Origin: Planctomycetota bacterium
GTDB taxonomy: Bacteria > Planctomycetota > Planctomycetia > Gemmatales > Gemmataceae
Direction of reading: 5' to 3'
Length of the DNA: 5,066 nt
Assembly (NCBI GenBank): GCA_018970845.1
Contig: JAGWVO010000283.1
Coordinates: 1-5,066, forward strand
The first letter of the stretch is position 1. The number at the start of each line of letters is the position of its first letter. Below, in pieces: positions 1 to 5,066 of this stretch. A program made the position numbers and the translations under genes. Below the pieces are notes generated by a model. That model was not told where the DNA came from, ran no database searches, and worked only from the letters and a program-made list of their open reading frames with translations.

Positions 1-1
1 G

Positions 2-622
2 GATAACTTCAACGCCAGCATGGCGGGCGCGACGCAAGGAAAAGCCATGGGGGCGATCGTCGCCTCATGGCTGGCCATCGTGCTTTACCTTTGGCTCCGT
101 TTCGGCAACTGGACATTCGGCTTGGCAGCCCTGTTGTGCCTGGTTCATGACTTGTTTTTCACGCTCGGAGCCATCGCCATTTGTCATTACCTTGTCGGTA
201 TTCCCGGATTGTCCGCGATCTTCCAGATTCAGGATTTCAAGATCGACCTTCCGGCTGTGGCGGCGCTGTTGACCCTCGTCGGGTATTCGGTCAACGACAC
301 GATCGTGGTTTTTGACCGAATCCGCGAGGTGCGCGGCCGCAATCCGCTTCTCACCGAGGAAATGATCAACGACAGCGTCAACCAGACCCTCAGCCGAACG
401 GTTCTGGCATCGCTGACCACATGGCTTGTGGTCGTGGTGCTTTATTTCAGCGGCGCCGAAGGGATTCATCTCTTCGCCTTCGTGATGGTGATAGGCGTGA
501 TCGTTGGAACATACAGTTCCATTTACATTGCGAGCCCCCTGCTCCTGATGTTTGGCGAAGGGCGCGCCGTGACCGAGGAGGCCACCCGACAGATCGTGGT
601 CGCCGAGGATGCCGCAACCTAA
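2..622 (+). CDS. secF: SecF or SecDF C-terminal part, protein export membrane subunit (5' end outside window)
   Basis: This is the SecF portion of the SecDF accessory complex, an inner-membrane RND-type machine that uses the proton gradient to help complete SecYEG-driven protein export. The frame is open from the window edge, so the true start is upstream; an internal ATG at 20 is not the start. Of 206 visible residues, about five hydrophobic segments are seen (roughly 16-32, 38-65, 82-104, 133-149 and 155-183). The family signature GYSVNDTIVVFDRIRE lies at 94-109, followed by NQTLSRT and GTYSSIYIASPLLL, all typical of SecF. A periplasmic start of the NFNAS type precedes the first helix. The short charged tail ends at a TAA. 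Whether this is a stand-alone SecF or the end of a SecD-SecF fusion cannot be told here; the style resembles fused PVC proteins. The identity is very secure. Confidence 0.94.
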   Translation, partial: DNFNASMAGATQGKAMGAIVASWLAIVLYLWLRFGNWTFGLAALLCLVHDLFFTLGAIAICHYLVGIPGLSAIFQIQDFKIDLPAVAALLTLVGYSVNDTIVVFDRIREVRGRNPLLTEEMINDSVNQTLSRTVLASLTTWLVVVVLYFSGAEGIHLFAFVMVIGVIVGTYSSIYIASPLLLMFGEGRAVTEEATRQIVVAEDAAT

Positions 623-826
623 TTTCCGCCGGGCTTTGACTGGGGGGAATTGACGGGATTCGATTCATCGGCGCGAAGCCCAAATACCAAACCCTTCGAT
701 TCAGCTTTCCGCTGGTTGAACTGTAGAAAGCCGTCAACAATTGCCTCAAGCAAGGCACCAAGCAAGTTTCGGTGGGTGGTTCATGGATGAATCAGCGCGT
801 AGTGGCGATTTGGCAATGAGCGGTGG

Positions 827-1759
827 TCAGATCCGTTTCGCCAAAGCCGCGAGGGTTTCTGTTACCTGGTTCAGGGAACCAACGGCCACAAACATGCGCA
901 GTGAATAGGCGCCGGGCGGGATTCCAGCCGAGTCTCTCACCCTGAATACACAGTTCCACTTGACCACTTTTTCCCGGGGAAACCGGAACCGACCGTAAGA
1001 CGGCTTGCTGGCCGGGGGCGCTCCACTGGGAACCTGAGGGTTCTCCGGGGTAAAAATTCCCATGGCATGGGTTTCCTCCGGCGTGGTGAAAATCACCGGA
1101 AAGGTCTGTTCCCCCGGTCCATCATCAAGTGGAGCGGTTTTGCCAGTGGATAAATTCCATGTCAGGAACCGGTTGAAAACGGAGGGCATGTAGCCGGTCA
1201 GGGCCTCGAACTGGCCCATCGTGTGGCGTTCCCCCGGCGGCACATGGAAGGTGACTTGATAATCGATGGCGTGAGGAAGTCCCGGCAACCCGATAGCCAC
1301 TTTCTTTTCCAGCCGATGCCGGGACAGTTCCGTCCGATTCAGGGCAGGGCGCCCCTCGGAGCGCTCGCCCGGGTTCAGCCAAAACGCCATGGTGGAGTTC
1401 GTGCTCAGCTTGTTTTTGGCAAATTCGATGGAGTGCAGTCGGCTGGTTGACCGGTTTCCGGCGCCGTCTCGACGGGAACCAGCTTCTGTCGGGTTGTAGC
1501 ATTCCGCCCAAAACGGCCCGGACTTCGCCAAGTCGAAGGACGATGCCGATTGCAACTGCCGGCCGTGGTCCGCGCTGTCGATGAATTCCATGTCGTTCCA
1601 GCGCAATGAATGGATGGCCCCGGCCAGGCGTGTCGTCGTCGTAATGACGATCTCCGACGATCCAGCCTTGGCCCTGATCGAACTTTCGCCCGAAGCGGGT
1701 GGCGCCATGGCCAGTGGAGACAGCGCTGGCATGGCCAGGAAGACCCTACGGTTCAGCAA
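827..1759 (-). CDS. Exported protein of unknown function with twin-arginine-like leader
   Basis: No function is recognised. The frame extends up to a TTG at 1807, but that codon lies at the base of the groEL terminator hairpin, so a later start is more likely. I chose TTG at 1759 (310 residues, leader LLNRRVFLAMPALSPLAMA), with GGAG about 11 nt upstream; GTG at 1771 and ATG at 1732 are alternatives. The leader has RRVFL, close to the Tat motif RRxFLK, a short hydrophobic stretch and an Ala-rich end, so export is likely. The mature part is rich in predicted beta strand and aromatic residues, with recognisable blocks GAIHSLRWND (about 47-56), HGRQLQSA (about 65-72), AFWLNPGE, and QFEALTGYMP. 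These blocks remind me of a conserved secreted family of unknown role in PVC bacteria; this is memory, not a search. A sugar-binding or jelly-roll-like beta fold is only a guess. The gene follows groEL on the same strand but is separated from it by the terminator, and it converges with secF. Confidence 0.72.
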   Translation of the reverse strand: MLNRRVFLAMPALSPLAMAPPASGESSIRAKAGSSEIVITTTTRLAGAIHSLRWNDMEFIDSADHGRQLQSASSFDLAKSGPFWAECYNPTEAGSRRDGAGNRSTSRLHSIEFAKNKLSTNSTMAFWLNPGERSEGRPALNRTELSRHRLEKKVAIGLPGLPHAIDYQVTFHVPPGERHTMGQFEALTGYMPSVFNRFLTWNLSTGKTAPLDDGPGEQTFPVIFTTPEETHAMGIFTPENPQVPSGAPPASKPSYGRFRFPREKVVKWNCVFRVRDSAGIPPGAYSLRMFVAVGSLNQVTETLAALAKRI

Positions 1760-1783
1760 GCCACAACACACTCCAAAGGAAAC

Positions 1784-1805
1784 GGGGCGCCCATAAGGGC
1801 GCCCC
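1784..1805 (-). terminator. Rho-independent terminator of groESL
   Basis: A perfect inverted repeat has 9-bp arms GGGGCGCCC and a 4-nt TTAT loop (minus-strand reading). It starts 26 nt past the groEL stop and is followed by the moderately T-rich GTTTCCTTT. Strong GC stem, short loop, position and tail all fit an intrinsic terminator reading leftward. The plus-strand side has AAGAAATTTG, not a T tract, so it is probably one-directional. Each arm contains the palindrome GGGCGCCC, so alternative pairings are possible. The stem sits just before the next minus-strand gene. Confidence 0.85.
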
Positions 1806-1831
1806 AAGAAATTTGCGACTGGGGTCAGCGA

Positions 1832-3460
1832 TCAATACATGTCATCGCCACCGCCGCCGGCTGGCTTCTTCTCATCCTTCGGCAATTCAGCTATGAGGGC
1901 GTCGGAGGTGAGGAGAAGCGTTGAAACGCTAGCGGCGTTTTGCAGGGCGCTGCGGACAACCTTGGCCGGGTCGATGATGCCGGCCTTGACCATGTCGACA
2001 TACTTGTCGTTCCGCGCATCGTAGCCGTAATTGGCGTCCTTCTCCTCAAGGACCTTGGAACGGATCACGGCGCCATCCTGGCCAGCATTGGTGGAGATCT
2101 GGGTGATGGGCGCGGTGCAGGCGCGGACGACGATGTCGTATCCGGTGGCTTCATCCTCGGTGAGACCCTTGGCCTTGAGACCTTGGCTGGCGCGGAGAAG
2201 GGCGACGCCGCCACCGGGGAGAATGCCTTCCTGAACGGCGGCGCGGGTCGCGTGCATCGCGTCCTCGACTCGGGCCTTCTTCTCCTTCATCTCGCTTTCG
2301 GTAGCGGCACCGACATTGATCTTGGCCACGCCGCCGGAAAGCTTCGCGATGCGCTCGCTCAACTTCTCACGGTCGTAGTCGCTTGTGGACTTTTCCAGTT
2401 CACGCTGGATGGTAGCGACGCGGGACTTGATCTCGGCCTTGTTGCCATGGCCTTCGATGATGGTGGTGTTGTCCTTGTCAATCTTCACCTTCTTGGCCCG
2501 GCCAAGATCCTTGAGCGTGACCGTGTCGAGCGGGGTGGCGAGATCTTCAAAGAAAGCCCGCCCGCCCGTGAGAACGGCGATATCTTCGAGCATCGCCTTG
2601 CGACGGTCACCGTAGCCTGGAGCCTTGACGGCGCAGCACTTGAAGATGCCTCCAGACTGCATCGTGTTGATCACAAGCGTGGCCAATGCGTCGGAATCAA
2701 CATCCTCGGCGATGATGAGGATCGGCTTGCGCTGCTCAACCACCTGCTCCAGAAGAGGGAGCAGGTCCTTGCTGGCGGAAATCTTCTTTTCATGGACGAG
2801 GATGTAGCAGTCCTCGAGGTCGCATTCCATGCGAGCCTTGTCATTGATGAAGTAGGGAGAGAGGTAACCGCGATCGAACTGCATGCCTTCGACGAACTCA
2901 TGATTCGTCTTGAACGATTTGCCTTCCTCGACCGTGATCACGCCATCCTTGCCCACCTTCTCCATCGCCTCGGCAATGATGGTGCCGATTTCTGAGTCGT
3001 GGTTAGCGGCCACAGTTGCGACATTCTGCATGTCCTTGAGGCTGCTGCACTTCTTTGACATCTCCTGAAGTTTTTCAACAACATGGGAGACGGCGAGTTC
3101 CATACCCCGTTTCATGAGCATCGGATTGGCGCCGGAAACAACGGCCTTGAGACCTTCGTTGAAGATCGCCTCGGCAAGAACGGTAGCCGTGGTGGTTCCA
3201 TCACCAGCGACATCGCTCGTCTTGCTGGCGACTTCGCGCACCATCCGGGCGCCCATGTTCTCGTACTTGTCTTCAAGCTCCACTTCCTTGGCAACAGTCA
3301 CACCATCCTTGGTGACAGTCGGGGATCCAAAGCTCTTTTGAATCACCACATTTCGGCCCTTGGGGCCGAGGGTCACCTTCACCGCGCGGGCGAGTTTGCT
3401 CACCCCTCGACGGAGGGCTTCACGGGCATCTTGTTCAAAAGCGATCTGCTTGGCGGCCAT
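1832..3460 (-). CDS. groEL: Chaperonin GroEL (Hsp60)
   Basis: This is the large chaperonin subunit, a 14-mer double ring that encloses unfolded proteins with GroES in an ATP-driven cycle in the cytoplasm. The start is ATG at 3460 (542 residues), 9 nt after a strong AAGGAG; a TTG three codons upstream abuts that site and is rejected. ATP-site residues are present: TLGPKGRNV at 30-38, Asp52 in TKDGVT, Asp87 in GDGTTTAT, and the catalytic Asp (E. coli Asp398) at 400 in ARVEDAMHATRAA. Substrate and GroES contact residues are kept: Y199, S201, Y203, F204, L234, L237, L259, V263, I264. Two features are odd. After N265-T266-M267 the usual RG becomes QSGG, adding two residues next to a vicinal Cys pair (C275-C276). 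The C-terminus ends GGGGDDMY rather than in GGM repeats. It lies 68 nt after groES in the same operon. Confidence 0.99.
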   Translation of the reverse strand: MAAKQIAFEQDAREALRRGVSKLARAVKVTLGPKGRNVVIQKSFGSPTVTKDGVTVAKEVELEDKYENMGARMVREVASKTSDVAGDGTTTATVLAEAIFNEGLKAVVSGANPMLMKRGMELAVSHVVEKLQEMSKKCSSLKDMQNVATVAANHDSEIGTIIAEAMEKVGKDGVITVEEGKSFKTNHEFVEGMQFDRGYLSPYFINDKARMECDLEDCYILVHEKKISASKDLLPLLEQVVEQRKPILIIAEDVDSDALATLVINTMQSGGIFKCCAVKAPGYGDRRKAMLEDIAVLTGGRAFFEDLATPLDTVTLKDLGRAKKVKIDKDNTTIIEGHGNKAEIKSRVATIQRELEKSTSDYDREKLSERIAKLSGGVAKINVGAATESEMKEKKARVEDAMHATRAAVQEGILPGGGVALLRASQGLKAKGLTEDEATGYDIVVRACTAPITQISTNAGQDGAVIRSKVLEEKDANYGYDARNDKYVDMVKAGIIDPAKVVRSALQNAASVSTLLLTSDALIAELPKDEKKPAGGGGDDMY

Positions 3461-3469
3461 GGTCTTCAA

Positions 3470-3475
3470 CTCCTT
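3470..3475 (-). promoter_or_regulatory. groEL ribosome binding site
   Basis: AAGGAG on the minus strand lies 9 nt before the ATG at 3460. It decides the start: the in-frame TTG at 3469 touches the site directly and cannot be served by it, so the MAAKQ start is used, matching the usual N-terminus of the family. Confidence 0.85.
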
Positions 3476-3528
3476 GGGAGGTTTCAGCTATTCAAATTAG
3501 AAAAGGGTTATGGTAAGTCGGTGCGGCA

Positions 3529-3828
3529 TCAGCCATCCACGACGGCAAGGACATCCTCTTCGCGCATCAAAAGAACATCTTCACCGTGGCTTTGCTTGAA
3601 CTCATCGCCAGCCCAGTTGGTGAACAGGACAATATCGCCCACCTTGAGGCCAGGCTGTTTCCGGCTGCCGTCCTTGAGGAGTTTGCCCGGACCAACAGCC
3701 AGAATTTTCCCTTTTTGGGGTTTGCTCTTGGCGTTCTCAGGCAAGTAAAGGCCTGATGAGGTCTTTTCCTCGGCGGCGAATCGCTCGATGACCACACGGT
3801 CGTTCAGCGGCTTGATAGATGTTTTCAT
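3529..3828 (-). CDS. groES: Co-chaperonin GroES (Hsp10)
   Basis: This is the heptameric lid of the GroEL chamber. The frame is open far upstream, but the family N-terminus MKTSIKPLNDRVVI begins at ATG 3828, giving 99 residues, the normal length. A GGAG lies 10 nt before that ATG (3839-3842). The mobile loop that docks on GroEL falls at about residues 17-34 (EEKTSSGLYLPENAKSKPQ), with LYL where E. coli has the IVL contact tripeptide. It is followed by KGKILAVGPGK, VGDIVLF and the closing EDVLLMREEDVLAVV strand, all canonical. The gene leads the groES-groEL operon and is preceded by a sigma-54 type promoter rather than a visible CIRCE element. Identity is certain. Confidence 0.98.
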   Translation of the reverse strand: MKTSIKPLNDRVVIERFAAEEKTSSGLYLPENAKSKPQKGKILAVGPGKLLKDGSRKQPGLKVGDIVLFTNWAGDEFKQSHGEDVLLMREEDVLAVVDG

Positions 3829-3872
3829 CGTCAATGGTCTCCAAACACGGCCAATCGGCGTCACATGACAAA

Positions 3873-3888
3873 TGCAAGCGGCGTGCCA
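3873..3888 (-). promoter_or_regulatory. Sigma-54 (RpoN) -24/-12 promoter for groESL
   Basis: On the minus strand the site reads TGGCACGCCGCTTGCA. It matches the sigma-54 consensus TGGCACG-N4-TTGC(A/T) at every core base, with exact GG-N10-GC spacing (GG at 3887-3886, GC at 3875-3874). The predicted start is near 3862, giving a leader of about 34 nt that holds the GGAG ribosome binding site of groES at 3842-3839. Orientation and placement are both right for groESL. Sigma-54 promoters need an ATP-using enhancer-binding activator, so control by such a protein is inferred. Full consensus, exact spacing and sensible location make chance unlikely. Confidence 0.75.
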
Positions 3889-3952
3889 TTGGTGTGATTG
3901 ATGCAAGCCTATAGATGGAATGTGTTTGTGTCGATTTGCGCCAATTCCGGGG

Positions 3953-4008
3953 CTGCCAGTTCTGCCATTCACCAATGGTGGTTTTAGCGCCGTCTGCCAT
4001 TGTGGCAG
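3953..4008. repeat. Cluster of CTGCCA/TGGCAG repeats, possible activator-binding region
   Basis: CTGCCA occurs as a direct pair at 3953 and 3962 (9 bp apart). It occurs again at 3994, where it forms the perfect inverted repeat CTGCCA-TTG-TGGCAG (3994-4008), also with a 9-bp period. The two paired units start 32 bp apart (3962 to 3994), about three helical turns. Between them lies the 11-bp palindrome CACCAATGGTG (3970-3980). The cluster sits roughly 90-145 bp upstream of the predicted sigma-54 start, the usual distance for enhancer-binding activators. A binding role is inferred from arrangement and position only. Confidence 0.4.
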
Positions 4009-4034
4009 TTTGTTGGATGATAAGCGCTCGCAGG

Positions 4035-4063
4035 CTGTCGTCATTGGCAAATTCGATTATAAT
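4035..4063 (+). promoter_or_regulatory. Probable sigma-70-type promoter for larE
   Basis: A perfect -10 box TATAAT lies at 4058-4063. At 17-bp spacing the -35 is the weak CTGTCG (4035-4040). A TTGGCA at 4044-4049 is too close to serve with it. The predicted start is near 4070, giving a leader of about 60 nt to the ATG at 4130. The -10 is convincing, the -35 is not. Confidence 0.42.
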
Positions 4064-4129
4064 TTCATCCAACCTCATGGAGATTGTGCCATCGAGTCTG
4101 CAGGTCGCCTGATTACGATCTTGGCTGAA

Positions 4130-4921
4130 ATGAAATCGGTCGCGGTGGCACTCAGTGGAGGAGTTGACAGCGCGGTTGTCGCCAAGGCCGCTTATTTGGC
4201 TCTTGGAGACAGGGCGGTTGCCTTCACTGCCGACAGTCCGAGTGTCGCAAGGCGCGACTTGGAAGCCGCGCATCTGGTGGCCTCCACCATCGGGATGCGG
4301 CATGAGGTGCTCAAGACCAGCGAATTCGAGAAGGCCGCGTATCGGGCCAACGACGGAACTCGATGTTATCACTGCAAAAGCGAACTGTACCTTCAGGTGG
4401 CCGCTCGCCTAGTTGAGTTCGGTTTGGCCGTTGTTTGCAGTGGTGCCAACCAGGATGACCTTGGAGATTATCGGCCGGGTTTGGCAGCCGCCGCTGAGCG
4501 AGGAGTTCGTCACCCCCTGATTGAGGCCGGGATTGGCAAGGCCGAGGTGCGCGCATTGGCCAAAGCCTGGGACTTGCCTGTTTGGCAAAAGCCCGCCTCT
4601 CCATGCCTCTCAAGCCGCCTCGCACCGGGGGTGGAGGCAACGGCCGAGCGTGTGGCGCGTGTCGAAGATGCCGAGACATTCTTGCGGGAGTTGGGATATG
4701 CCGATTGCCGGGTGCGGGTGCACGCGGGAGAATTGGCACGCATTGAGATTCCCGCGGGAGATATTGATGGCTTTTTCCTGAAGGGGCACGGCGTCGAGGC
4801 CAGAAGGAAAATGACGGAGTTGGGTTTCCGGTTCGTCACCATCGACTTGGGCGGCTTGAACTCCGGTGGAATGAACGAACTCGTGCCGTTGGAGATTCGC
4901 GCCCGATTCAGTCGACCCTGA
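4130..4921 (+). CDS. larE: LarE-family ATP-dependent sacrificial sulfur transferase (PP-loop)
   Basis: LarE proteins adenylate a pyridinium dicarboxylate carboxyl group and donate sulfur, in the classic type from their own cysteine, to build the nickel-pincer cofactor of lactate racemase and related enzymes. The 263-residue protein has the PP-loop SGGVDS at 9-14, then TADSPSVARR (33-42), RCYHCK (78-83), SGANQDDLGDYRPGL (104-118), HPLIEAGIGKAEVR and KPASPCLSSR (154-163). Cys159 falls in the motif where the sacrificial cysteine is expected. Glu182 and the RVRVH block (194-198) match residues conserved in LarE, and the tail LGGLNSGGMNE is typical. The ATG at 4130 is the first good start, but it has no clear ribosome binding site and begins right at the first strand; homologous-looking residues (LITILAEM) continue upstream in frame, so a start 3-13 codons earlier is possible. 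No larB or larC is in the window, so the real substrate is open. It is divergent from groES. Confidence 0.83.
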   Translation: MKSVAVALSGGVDSAVVAKAAYLALGDRAVAFTADSPSVARRDLEAAHLVASTIGMRHEVLKTSEFEKAAYRANDGTRCYHCKSELYLQVAARLVEFGLAVVCSGANQDDLGDYRPGLAAAAERGVRHPLIEAGIGKAEVRALAKAWDLPVWQKPASPCLSSRLAPGVEATAERVARVEDAETFLRELGYADCRVRVHAGELARIEIPAGDIDGFFLKGHGVEARRKMTELGFRFVTIDLGGLNSGGMNELVPLEIRARFSRP

Positions 4922-4947
4922 AACAAATCCAGACCGGGAGAAAACCG

Positions 4948-5066
4948 ATGTCATTAAGCCCCATGCCGGCCGCCAAGGTTCTCGAGCAGTCGTTCCTTGA
5001 GATTCGCTGCCGTCTGCTGGACTTGGCGGCGTTGCTTGACAGGGTTGAGCGCGGCGGCGGTGCAAG
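4948..5066 (+). CDS. Start of an unrecognised, probably helical protein (3' end outside window)
   Basis: An open frame starts at ATG 4948 with GGGAG 7 nt upstream (4936-4940) and runs off the window after 39 codons. It starts 26 nt after the larE stop on the same strand, so the two are probably co-transcribed. The visible part has an alternating pattern of hydrophobic and charged residues (VLEQSFLEIRCRLLDLAALLDRVE), suggesting an amphipathic helix or two, then a Gly-rich turn. It has no signal peptide or membrane segment. I have an impression of similar short helical proteins of unknown function in PVC bacteria, but I cannot assign a family. That it is a real gene is likely from its ribosome binding site and spacing; its function is unknown. 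Confidence 0.7.
   Translation, partial: MSLSPMPAAKVLEQSFLEIRCRLLDLAALLDRVERGGGA

Noticed and set aside
631..681. GGGCTT and AAGCCC as a terminator after secF
   Set aside because: The arms are only 6 bp with a 39-nt loop and no T tract follows. Other small hairpins in this gap (742-757, 780-791) have 5-bp stems and no T tract.
447..761. A 104-codon minus-strand frame over the end of secF and the gap after it
   Set aside because: It overlaps the well-supported secF end in antisense, has no clear ribosome binding site and an Arg/Ser/Pro-rich shadow-like composition.
659..766. Short direct repeats TTCGATTCA (659, 695) and CAAGCAAG (747, 759)
   Set aside because: Each is 8-9 bp and occurs only twice with no regular spacing or related structure; chance is the simpler reading.
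1940..2995. A 351-codon plus-strand open frame antisense to groEL
   Set aside because: It lies wholly within groEL on the opposite strand, has low-complexity Gly/Asp/Leu/Val composition produced by the codon pattern of the sense gene, and shows no recognisable domain. Long antisense frames over groEL are a common artefact.
3083..3748. A 221-codon plus-strand frame across the groES-groEL junction
   Set aside because: It overlaps both chaperonin genes in antisense and its composition is a shadow of them.
3908..3934. Possible sigma-70 promoter for groES (TCGACA and TATAGG on the minus strand)
   Set aside because: The spacer is only 15 bp and the -10 matches four of six bases; the sigma-54 site downstream is far stronger. 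A minor second promoter cannot be excluded.
3829..4129. CIRCE, HAIR or ROSE type heat-shock elements before groES
   Set aside because: I looked for TTAGCACTC-N9-GAGTGCTAA and CTTGAGT-type repeats and saw none; the predicted leader of about 34 nt is too short for a ROSE thermometer.
3737..4372. A 211-codon minus-strand frame spanning the divergent control region
   Set aside because: It overlaps the start of groES and the start of larE in non-coding frames, would run through both promoters, and has no family features.

Overview
The window reads as chromosomal DNA of a G+C-rich, Gram-negative-type bacterium, most likely in the Planctomycetes/Verrucomicrobia (PVC) group. This placement rests on remembered protein style: the SecF half resembles PVC SecDF fusions, and the secreted protein of unknown function resembles proteins I associate with PVC genomes. 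It is an inference, not an alignment result.

Layout from left to right. (1) 2-622, plus strand: the C-terminal five membrane segments of SecF or a SecDF fusion, cut by the window edge. (2) 623-826: a short gap between convergent genes with no convincing terminator. (3) 827-1759, minus strand: an exported protein of unknown function with a twin-arginine-like leader. (4) 1784-1805: a perfect 9-bp-stem hairpin that ends the groESL transcript. (5) 1832-3460 groEL and 3529-3828 groES, minus strand, a two-gene chaperonin operon. (6) 3829-4129: a 301-bp divergent control region. (7) 4130-4921, plus strand: a PP-loop sulfur transferase of the LarE family. (8) 4948-5066, plus strand: the start of an unrecognised, probably helical protein, likely co-transcribed with larE.

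The most interesting part is the control region. There is no CIRCE operator before groES. Instead there is a full-consensus sigma-54 (RpoN) -24/-12 promoter, TGGCACG-N4-TTGCA with exact GG-N10-GC spacing, correctly oriented and placed to give a 5' leader of about 34 nt that carries the groES ribosome binding site. About 90-145 bp upstream of the predicted start lies a cluster of CTGCCA/TGGCAG repeats, where enhancer-binding activators of sigma-54 normally sit. The main chaperonin operon here may therefore be switched by an RpoN activator rather than by HrcA or a heat-shock sigma factor. On the other strand the same region has a perfect TATAAT box for larE.

The other genes look ordinary. Smaller oddities are a two-residue insertion with a vicinal cysteine pair in the GroEL apical domain, an uncertain larE start, and a gene whose start lies just beyond the groEL terminator.
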